Source of the DNA: Bacteroidales bacterium
GTDB lineage: Bacteria; Bacteroidota; Bacteroidia; Bacteroidales; UBA932
Length of the DNA: 64,000 nucleotides
Assembly: GCA_017627955.1 (NCBI GenBank)
Contig: JAGAFU010000038.1
Coordinates: forward strand, 1-64,000
Reading direction: 5' to 3'
Shown one piece after another: positions 19,501 through 25,758 of the stretch. The notes under the pieces were generated by a model. The model made no database searches. It was not told the origin of the DNA and saw only the letters and a program-made list of their open reading frames with translations. A program made the position numbers and the translations under genes. Each line of letters begins with the position of its first letter. The first letter of the stretch is position 1.

Positions 19501-19683
19501 GGGGAGATCCGCATGTATGCCGCTTCATCTGCGGCCACCTCTGACTGGTGGACTCGCGAGTTCGTCTTCTTCGACGGCAAGATCGCCTATCGTGGCAACG
19601 GTGGAGATCAGGACAGAGTCACTGTTGAGGCTGGCAAGACCGTCACCCTTGACTTCAATGCCGGCACGGCCGTGATTGAATAA
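16573..19683 (+). CDS. Giant SusE/SusF-like starch-binding lipoprotein, eight modules
   Basis: 1036 residues, against about 390-490 for SusE and SusF. The lipobox is in LLALVTFSC; the ATG at 16579 is an alternative start. An N-terminal SusE-type domain (about 25-160) is followed by eight starch-binding-like modules starting near residues 174, 290, 416, 529, 631, 734, 839 and 943. Modules 1-4 share IGS/IGH..W and FKIR/FKFR..W..D.GGP motifs. Modules 5-6 and 7-8 are a duplicated pair (YMIGxxFGSWxW; YGIGxCFGxWDExMExAL) about 625 bp apart. Aromatic residues in these motifs would stack on glucose rings. It is anchored on the cell surface and would tether starch next to SusD. Confidence 0.9.
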   Translation: MTMKKLLSILSVGLLALVTFSCVREEMVTFDETKATAPVVGSYELGEKALTVAFTPGAFNAGFNQKMPVNHSLILASVDGKAVNKAVTATVKESEISASIANLAKMLVSLGYAEGSVVSLDMFIRASMQSPSLDNGRNGHVDSQGHITLSGFEVVIPVVQGNPWVEFTEKSPLGLIGSIASTGNGWNADEPMFMTQDGTKHVAKNIKLATGDAFKIRTAGSWDNIDLGGPGDVKPYVIEVGSAFEATAKGQDMSVPADGNYDILYDSNDGTITISEAYQTYPGYDQKSDWGITGSVASRGLNWDKDISMITDGEWHVAEGVELTTEDAFKFRTPGTWNEGDFGGPGDEKYIAAIDEEISGVEKGKDIAVAEAGVYDILFNPTAGLFKITPTLGGFSPLVGEGGGSDTPEDDKPKVWSVIGHVGETNWDTDFDMTNTEGDIWVLRNQAFAAGDEFKIRHDHDWGGDLGGPEENAQSTIDPANVYGVYAPELGTAFEAGSKNIRIAEAGNYDITFDYAAKTIKVDAHVAAYSLIGTINGDSWTKDVVMTESDGIWTSPVVNITGGFKIRYDFSWADENTYGIESGATVEVGKPITLVQPGSDITLPEAGDYKVTFNPETKEATVISVAYPEQLYMIGAEFGSWDWNSSDVVEMTPVLHHPDWGADAEGQFWTVRYFTAGQGFKFNSKREWGGDFWGLTTNEGFTEKDNNCVVAESGLYMVHVDFKREIVHVEPARIYGIGDCFGAWDEGMEAALYTNDGKTAKLTVPAEGKMRIYAASSISTSPWWTREFDFADGQIIYRGTGDERPGAPVLKGQEITLNFNAGTAGTEGEGEASELPEAMYMIGEDFGSWNWDSESVVEMIPVNGKAGQFWAIRYIEAKQTDDTGDHNGFKFCAQKAWSGDFTNLGEDTGYTVSGGNCFVEESGVYMIYVNTDAKKITIEKAKVYGIGGCFGGWDEAMEGALFAEKDGKLTVTVPTAGEIRMYAASSAATSDWWTREFVFFDGKIAYRGNGGDQDRVTVEAGKTVTLDFNAGTAVIE

Positions 19684-19695
19684 CCCTTTTTACGG

Positions 19696-19721
19696 GCCGG
19701 AGCCCCTGACCGGGCTCCGGC
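19696..19721 (+). other. Intra-operon hairpin between SusE/F-like gene and amylase
   Basis: A 10-bp stem, GCCGGAGCCC paired with GGGCTCCGGC, around the loop CTGACC. There is no following T-run, so it is more likely an mRNA-stabilising or attenuating hairpin that sets the level of the amylase than a full terminator. Confidence 0.6.
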
Positions 19722-19741
19722 TTGCCAATTATACTGAAACC

Positions 19742-22018
19742 ATGAAGAAAGCCATATTCCCTTTGGCTTGTGTGCTCGCTGTAGCCCTGCAAGCCTTCTC
19801 GTGCAAGGAAAAAGAGCCGGAGATCGTCCAGCAGACCCTGACGGTCTCGCCGTCGAGTCTGTCTTTTGAGCCGGAAGACGCCTCGGCCAAATTGCTTAAC
19901 GTCTCCTCCAACTCAACTTGGGGCGTGGCCCCCTCGGCGGACTGGATCATCGTGGACAAAGGCTCCGGCGACGGAAGCGGCTCAATCACTGTGAGGGTTT
20001 CCGCCAACACCGGAGAGGACCGCACGGGGACTATCATCATAAAGGGGATGAACTCGGCTAATGTGAAAGCCGCCGCGGATGTGACCGTGCAGGTCAACCA
20101 GAGGGGTAAGAAAATAGTAGAGGTGGTTCCCGCCCCGGCTAAATTTGATGGAAATAAAAGGGCTTCAACCACTTATCAGCTCCTGATATATTCATTTGCC
20201 GACAGCGACGGCGACGGGATAGGGGACTTCAAGGGTATCCAGTCCAAGCTCGATTACCTTGACGCGTTGGGCGTTACGGCTCTGTGGCTCTCGCCGGCCC
20301 ATCCCACTTCCTCGTATCATGGTTACGATGTGGATGACTATTCGACAGTCAACCCTAAATTCGGGACCGAGGAGGACTTCAAGAATCTCATCGACGCTGC
20401 CCATGCCAAAGGAATAAAGATCTACATGGACTACGTCCTGAACCATTCCGGGGCCAACAACGCCTGGTTCAAGAGCGTCAAGGCCGATCCTTCCGGGAGC
20501 GAGTACAGGGACTATTATGTGCTTTCAAAGAGCCCGGACGCTGATGTGGCAGCGAAGGCGATTGACAATTACGCCGGAGCGTCCTCGCCTGGAATGGGGG
20601 CCTGGCATTCCCTTGGTGACGGTAAGATAGGTTATAAAGGCCGTCTCCATTTCAAGGTGGATTGGTCCAAAGCGACTAAGACAGTCACTGTCACTGAGAC
20701 GAATGAAGCTGCCCAGCCCTCCAACGCTTCCGCGACCAGGTGGCTTTACATCGGAAGTGTAGGAAATGTCGGACTTTACGAGACTTCCACCAATATATTC
20801 GAGATAACCCTCAATGTGGACACTTCCTGGGGCTTCCTTGTGAGGACATCCAAGGATGATTCCTGGCCCGCCGGGACAAAGTATGGGGCCAAGGCCGGTA
20901 AGAACGTCATAACCTTCGGCGAGCCTCTTGAGCTGGACAACTCCACCGCTGCCGACATCACATTCGGGCAGACGACATATTATTTCGCCAGTTTCGACGC
21001 TTCGATGCCGGATCTGAATTATGGGCCGTATGAGAACGCGTCCGAGTCTCCGCTCTTCAAGGAGATCACCGCCACCGCGGACAAGTGGATCAAGGATTTC
21101 GGTGTGGACGGATTCCGTCTTGACGCCGTGGTCTGGGTCTATCAGGCGGTGATAAAGGCCAACCAGAGCTTCCTCTCCCAGTGGTATGACCACTGCAACG
21201 CCACCTACAAGGCAGCCGGACACTCCGACGACATATTCATGGTGGGGGAGGCCTGGTACGGGAACCATTCTTCCGACGAGCAATATTACTACAAGGGGCT
21301 TCCGTCCAATTTTGAGTTCGATTATTTCGGTCTCGTGAACGCTACTATGGGCGGCAACGCGACAGGTTATGTCAAGGCGGTTGAGACGTATATAAATGAC
21401 CATAAGGCTCAAAGGAGCGACGCGATCACCTCAATATTCCTGACCAACCATGACCAGGACCGCGCGGCGGAGGCTTTCGGGAGAAGTCTCGCCAAGGAGA
21501 AACAGGCCGCGGCCCTGCTCCTGACCACTCCGGGCAAGCCTTTCATCTACCAGGGTGAGGAGCTTGGCTACTGGGGCACCAAGGCTGGTGGTGATGAATA
21601 TGTCCGGACTCCGATCCTCTGGGACAAGGCTGGAAAGGACTGTGCCAAGAAGGGTGTGAACAACAAGGTGGATGCTTCCATGCTGACTTCCTCGATTTCT
21701 GTCGAGGCTCAAGAAGCGAACAGCGCCTCTTTGCTGAACACTTATAAGACATTCTCCCAGCTCAGAAACACTTATCCCGCTCTCGCGGATGGCAAGATCA
21801 CGAACGCTAACCTTTCCGGTGCCGCAATCGCCTCGTGGTACATGACTTCCTCTGACGGCCAGAAGCTTCTGGTTATCCACAATGTGGCTGGTGCGGAGAG
21901 GACTACCACGGTCTCCGACGACATGTCCAAGCCCATAGCCCTGCTTGGCACAGCTTCCTACGAAGGTGCCAACCTGACCCTCGGGGCCAACTCTTCCGTC
22001 ATTTTCCAATTGAAATGA
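19742..22018 (+). CDS. susG: BACON-GH13 alpha-amylase lipoprotein, SusG-like
   Basis: 758 residues from the ATG at 19742 (lipobox Cys21 in LQAFSC). A BACON domain (about 32-122) precedes the GH13 barrel. GH13 region I is in IKIYMDYVLNHSG, the nucleophile Asp in GVDGFRLDAVVW, the acid/base Glu in FMVGEAWYGN and region IV in IFLTNHDQDR. About 110-120 residues with SATRWLYIGSVGN and GLYETSTNIF interrupt domain B, the same place where SusG carries CBM58, so this is probably a CBM58-type insert. It cuts starch at the cell surface. SusG itself (692 residues) has no BACON domain. A GC hairpin lies just upstream and a repeat-bearing hairpin just downstream. Confidence 0.92.
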   Translation: MKKAIFPLACVLAVALQAFSCKEKEPEIVQQTLTVSPSSLSFEPEDASAKLLNVSSNSTWGVAPSADWIIVDKGSGDGSGSITVRVSANTGEDRTGTIIIKGMNSANVKAAADVTVQVNQRGKKIVEVVPAPAKFDGNKRASTTYQLLIYSFADSDGDGIGDFKGIQSKLDYLDALGVTALWLSPAHPTSSYHGYDVDDYSTVNPKFGTEEDFKNLIDAAHAKGIKIYMDYVLNHSGANNAWFKSVKADPSGSEYRDYYVLSKSPDADVAAKAIDNYAGASSPGMGAWHSLGDGKIGYKGRLHFKVDWSKATKTVTVTETNEAAQPSNASATRWLYIGSVGNVGLYETSTNIFEITLNVDTSWGFLVRTSKDDSWPAGTKYGAKAGKNVITFGEPLELDNSTAADITFGQTTYYFASFDASMPDLNYGPYENASESPLFKEITATADKWIKDFGVDGFRLDAVVWVYQAVIKANQSFLSQWYDHCNATYKAAGHSDDIFMVGEAWYGNHSSDEQYYYKGLPSNFEFDYFGLVNATMGGNATGYVKAVETYINDHKAQRSDAITSIFLTNHDQDRAAEAFGRSLAKEKQAAALLLTTPGKPFIYQGEELGYWGTKAGGDEYVRTPILWDKAGKDCAKKGVNNKVDASMLTSSISVEAQEANSASLLNTYKTFSQLRNTYPALADGKITNANLSGAAIASWYMTSSDGQKLLVIHNVAGAERTTTVSDDMSKPIALLGTASYEGANLTLGANSSVIFQLK

Positions 22019-22038
22019 TGGGATTATGATATTATCGC

Positions 22039-22173
22039 AAGAGGCATGGACACTTCGTCGCCCGGACCCATGCCACCCTCGGCACTGTAAGAGGGGGGAC
22101 CGGAGCGGAGCGAAGCGACGCGAGCGGTGGGGCCGCGAAGCGGCGGTCCGGGGATGAAGTGTCCTGCCTCTGG
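22039..22173. repeat. Long hairpin with inserted repeat core, copy 1
   Basis: Outer arms 22040-22068 and 22145-22173 are near-complementary (both read AGAGGCA, GGACACTTC and CCGGACC, with two one-base bulges and one mismatch). Between them lies a core of about 75 nt that is an inverted copy of the core at 25280-25354 (about 90 percent alike). The core contains GAGGGGGGACCGGAGCG and GAGCGGTGGGGCCGCGAAG. It sits just after the SusG-like stop and may be a terminator whose loop took up a mobile repeat. Confidence 0.8.
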
Positions 22174-22203
22174 AGTATTGGAATAATTGAATATTAACAT
22201 GAT

Positions 22204-25200
22204 ATGAAAAGAATAGTATTGTTATTGGCGATAATCGCCGCGGCGGTGGCTTGTGGCGATAAAGGAAAGAAGGCCACGGTCGAGACAGGTGACTGGACCG
22301 AGGATGCCGTAATCTATGAGCTGAACATCCGTCAAGCCACGGCGGAAGGCACTCTGGCGGCCGCGGAGGCTAAACTGCCGGAACTTAAGGAACTTGGCGC
22401 TGATGTCGTGTGGCTTATGCCGCTCTATCCGATCGGTGTCGAGGGCCGCAAAGGCACTCTTGGCTCGTATTACGCCATCAAGGACTACTGCGATGTGAAC
22501 CCGGAGTTCGGTACGCTCGCGGACTTCGATCATTTCTTGGAAGCCGCACATAACCAGGGACTTAAGGTTATCATCGACTGGGTAGCCAACCACACTTCCC
22601 CGGACCATCCGTGGGTCACTGGAAAGGATCCTTCATGGTACGTTCGCGATGCCGAAGGGAAAACTATTGTGGAATATGACTGGACGGACATCGCCAAACT
22701 CAACTACGCCAACAAGGACATGCGTTCCGAGATGGAAAAGTGCATGCGCTTCTGGCTTGACCGTGGGATCGACGGCTTCCGCTGCGATGTGGCCTTCCAG
22801 GTGCCCCAGGACTTCTGGGCTGACGTCTTCACCAAGTTCAGGAATGAATATTCCAGGAGGCTGTTCTTCCTTGCGGAAGGGGAGGAACCATGGCTCCACG
22901 AGGCCGGGTTTGACTGCACCTACGCATGGAGACTCCACCACCTTCTGAATGACATTGCCCAGGGCAAGGCGAATGCCAACAGCCTTGTGAAATATGTCGA
23001 GTGGAACGCCCAGGAATACGGATCTGTAGGTCAGGTCGCGGAGCGGAGCGCAGGCGCCCACCGCCTGATGTTCATCACAAACCATGATGAGAATTCCTGG
23101 AACGGGACTGAGTTCGAGAGGATGGGAGACGCGTGGAAGGCGATGGCGGTCCTGTGCTGGACCCTGCCGAATTCCCAGCCGCTCATCTACACCGGTCAGG
23201 AAGTCGGTTATAATCACCGCTTTGAGTTCTTTGAGAAGGACCCGATGCCAGACTGGCACCACAATGCCGCCACTGACTTCTATGCTGGTTTGAACGCCCT
23301 GCGGCACGCTCATCCGGCTTTATGGAGCGACAATTCGGAATTCCAGGTCCTTGCGGCGACCGATTCCAGCATCTGCTTCAAGAGGAGCGCGGAAGGAGAT
23401 GAGGTGACTGTCAATGTGCTCCTGAAGGCCCCTTGGACCTGGTCTGTCGAGACTGCTGACTCCAAGGTCGCGAGGGTTGAGCCTCCGTGCTGGTGGACCG
23501 GTATGAAGACCGATCTGCAGCTCATGGTTTATGGGAAGGACATCTCCCAATGGGATGTCTCCATCGCCGGGAACGGATTGAAAGTCACTGATATTCATAA
23601 GGCGGACAGCCCTAATTATCTTTTTGTCGATGTGGCGGTCAGCCCTTCCGCGAAGCCCGGGACTTACGATCTTGTCTTCACAAAGGGCGACGAGTCTTTC
23701 AAAAAGCCCTATGTCATTGGCGAGAGGGAGCCGGGTTCCGCCGAAAGGACCAGTTTCACGACCTCCGACTTCATCTATCTCATCAATCCGGACCGTTTCG
23801 CCAATGCCGATCCTGGCAATGACAACACCGACGACACCTTTGAGACCGCCAACCGTAAGGAGCCTTTCGGCCGCCATGGCGGTGATCTTCAGGGAATTAT
23901 CGACCATCTTGACTATATCGCCGATCTCGGGGCGACGGCCATCTGGTGCACTCCGCTCCTTATGGACAACCAGCACTGGGAGTCCTATCACGGCTACGCT
24001 TGCGGTGACTATTATAGGATCGATCCCCGTTTCGGCAGCAACGCCCAGTACAAGGAATATGTCGCCAAAGCCCACGAGAAAGGCCTAAAGGTCATAATGG
24101 ACATCGTCACCAACCACTGCGGCACCGACCACTGGTGGATGAGCGACCTTCCTTTCAAGGATTGGGTCCACCAATTCCCGGAATATACCAACACCAACTA
24201 TATATTCCCGTCGGCAATGGACCCGAACGCCTCGGAGTACGACAGGAATCTTCTTGTGAGCGGCTGGTTCGTCCCGATGATGCCCGACATGAATCTGGAT
24301 AACCCCTTTATGCTGAAATATTTCCAGCAGTGGGCAATCTGGTGGACGGAATATTCCGGCCAGGATGGCCTCCGTGTGGACACCTATCCCTACAACGAAA
24401 AGGTCCCGATGAGTAAGTGGTGCGAGGCGGTTCTCAATGAGTATCCGAACCTGAATATCGTAGGGGAGTGCTGGGACTCCAACTTCGACCAGCTTGCTTA
24501 CTGGCAGGGCGGAAACGCCAATGCTGACGGCTTCGACTCCCACCTTCCTTCCATCATGGATTTCCCTCTCCAGGAGGCTATCAACGCCGCTTTGGCAGAG
24601 GTCAATCCCGGTTGGAACCAGGGAATGTTCAGAGTCTATCACGCTCTTGCCCATGACGCCACTTACCACGATCTTTCCAAGATGATGATATTCCTGTCGA
24701 ACCACGACCATTACCGCATCGCTGATGCCTGGAAGCTGGACCCTGATAAGATGAAGATCGGTTATACGCTTCTCGCGACGGTTCGTGGCATTCCGCAGCT
24801 GTTCTATGGCGATGAGATGATGTTCGCCACCGGAAAGGATTACAAGAGCGACGGCGAGCTGCGCATGGACTTCCCGGGCGGCTGGGCCGGAGATCCGGTT
24901 GATTTGTTCTCCGCTGAGGGTAGAACCGGAGTTGAGGCTGAGCTTCACGATTATGTCAAGACGCTCTTCCAGTGGCGTAAAGGTAAGGATGTGATCCACA
25001 ACGGCAAGACTGTCCATTTCATGTCGAGGGACAACACTTACGCTTTCTTCAGGTACAACGACACTGACAAGGTGTTTGTGTACGTCAATAATTCTCCAGA
25101 GGAGAAGGCCATCCCCTGGTCGCATTACGCTGAGATCGCCTCTGGCCTCGGCGCTGGCACCAATGTCCTGACTGGCGAGAAGGTCACCATCACTGACTCC

Positions 25201-25242
25201 ACTCTCGTCCCGCCCTGCACAGCGCTGGTCGTCGAATACTGA
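22204..25242 (+). CDS. Tandem GH13 fusion: alpha-amylase plus SusA-like neopullulanase
   Basis: 1012 residues with lipobox Cys17 (AAAVACGDKG). The first GH13 barrel (about 30-390) has VIIDWVANHT, GIDGFRCDVAF (nucleophile Asp), LAEGEEPWL (acid/base Glu) and FITNHDENSW. A beta-sandwich linker (about 415-510) like the N-domain of neopullulanases leads to a second complete barrel (about 515-930) with VIMDIVTNHCG, QDGLRVDTYPY, IVGECWDS and IFLSNHDHYR, followed by a C-terminal beta domain. Both catalytic triads are intact. SusA is a periplasmic neopullulanase of about 617 residues; here it is fused behind another amylase. It would degrade imported maltodextrins to small sugars. It is the last gene of the operon. 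Confidence 0.92.
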   Translation: MKRIVLLLAIIAAAVACGDKGKKATVETGDWTEDAVIYELNIRQATAEGTLAAAEAKLPELKELGADVVWLMPLYPIGVEGRKGTLGSYYAIKDYCDVNPEFGTLADFDHFLEAAHNQGLKVIIDWVANHTSPDHPWVTGKDPSWYVRDAEGKTIVEYDWTDIAKLNYANKDMRSEMEKCMRFWLDRGIDGFRCDVAFQVPQDFWADVFTKFRNEYSRRLFFLAEGEEPWLHEAGFDCTYAWRLHHLLNDIAQGKANANSLVKYVEWNAQEYGSVGQVAERSAGAHRLMFITNHDENSWNGTEFERMGDAWKAMAVLCWTLPNSQPLIYTGQEVGYNHRFEFFEKDPMPDWHHNAATDFYAGLNALRHAHPALWSDNSEFQVLAATDSSICFKRSAEGDEVTVNVLLKAPWTWSVETADSKVARVEPPCWWTGMKTDLQLMVYGKDISQWDVSIAGNGLKVTDIHKADSPNYLFVDVAVSPSAKPGTYDLVFTKGDESFKKPYVIGEREPGSAERTSFTTSDFIYLINPDRFANADPGNDNTDDTFETANRKEPFGRHGGDLQGIIDHLDYIADLGATAIWCTPLLMDNQHWESYHGYACGDYYRIDPRFGSNAQYKEYVAKAHEKGLKVIMDIVTNHCGTDHWWMSDLPFKDWVHQFPEYTNTNYIFPSAMDPNASEYDRNLLVSGWFVPMMPDMNLDNPFMLKYFQQWAIWWTEYSGQDGLRVDTYPYNEKVPMSKWCEAVLNEYPNLNIVGECWDSNFDQLAYWQGGNANADGFDSHLPSIMDFPLQEAINAALAEVNPGWNQGMFRVYHALAHDATYHDLSKMMIFLSNHDHYRIADAWKLDPDKMKIGYTLLATVRGIPQLFYGDEMMFATGKDYKSDGELRMDFPGGWAGDPVDLFSAEGRTGVEAELHDYVKTLFQWRKGKDVIHNGKTVHFMSRDNTYAFFRYNDTDKVFVYVNNSPEEKAIPWSHYAEIASGLGAGTNVLTGEKVTITDSTLVPPCTALVVEY

Positions 25243-25250
25243 CATCAATA

Positions 25251-25383
25251 GCTGAAGGAGCCTGTCACCACCGAGAACCGCCGCTTCGCGGCCCCACCGC
25301 TCGCGTCGCAAGCGACGCTCCGGTCCCCCCTCTTAACGTGCCGAGGGTGGCAGTGGTTCCTGGTGGTGACAGGCTCCTTCAGC
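25251..25383. repeat. Long hairpin with inserted repeat core, copy 2
   Basis: Arms 25251-25279 and 25355-25383 are nearly perfect complements (the left arm begins GCTGAAGGAGCCTGTCACCA). The loop is a core of about 75 nt in reverse orientation to copy 1. The arms share no sequence with those of copy 1. The left arm begins 9 nt after the stop of the double GH13 gene. Confidence 0.85.
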
Positions 25384-25758
25384 CCAACTCTCACTTTGTG
25401 CCAACTCTTACTTCGTGCGGCCGATGAGGTGGAATTGTTGCCGCCAAACTGGCGCACGAGGAATACCTCAGGCCTACGGTCTGGATGGCATTCGAGTGCA
25501 CCATACCCCGATATTGGGCAACGGAGCACAGTGATGTTCCAGTAAATGCGACAGAGTGCATGTTGGAGTGCGCCAGATTGGCGGTTACGGGAAAAGAAAT
25601 GAAGGCATTAAGCCCGCCTTGATTTCGTAATATGCTGTATATCAGTTGGTGGGGCTCCACCCTTTGATTATCAAGCAGTTCAAATAATGCTCTCTCTGGA
25701 TTTAAGAAGCACATTTCGGGAAACTGATGATTATCAGATATATAATGATTACGGTTGC
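25384..25758. other. Convergent spacer with short repeats, no gene
   Basis: About 375 bp without a credible gene; a 107-codon minus-strand frame has no family features. It holds a 17-bp tandem direct repeat (CCAACTCTCACTTTGTG at 25384 and CCAACTCTTACTTCGTG at 25401) and a 17-bp inverted repeat with one mismatch (CCGCCAAACTGGCGCAC at 25441 and GTGCGCCAGATTGGCGG at 25568). It may be the remains of a mobile sequence. Confidence 0.6.

Noticed and set aside
24085-25311. Minus-strand frame of 408 codons opposite the double GH13 gene
   Set aside because: Shadow; crosses the hairpin repeat and lacks family motifs.
25391-25714. Minus-strand frame of 107 codons in the convergent spacer
   Set aside because: Composition and content show no protein-like features; it spans repeats.
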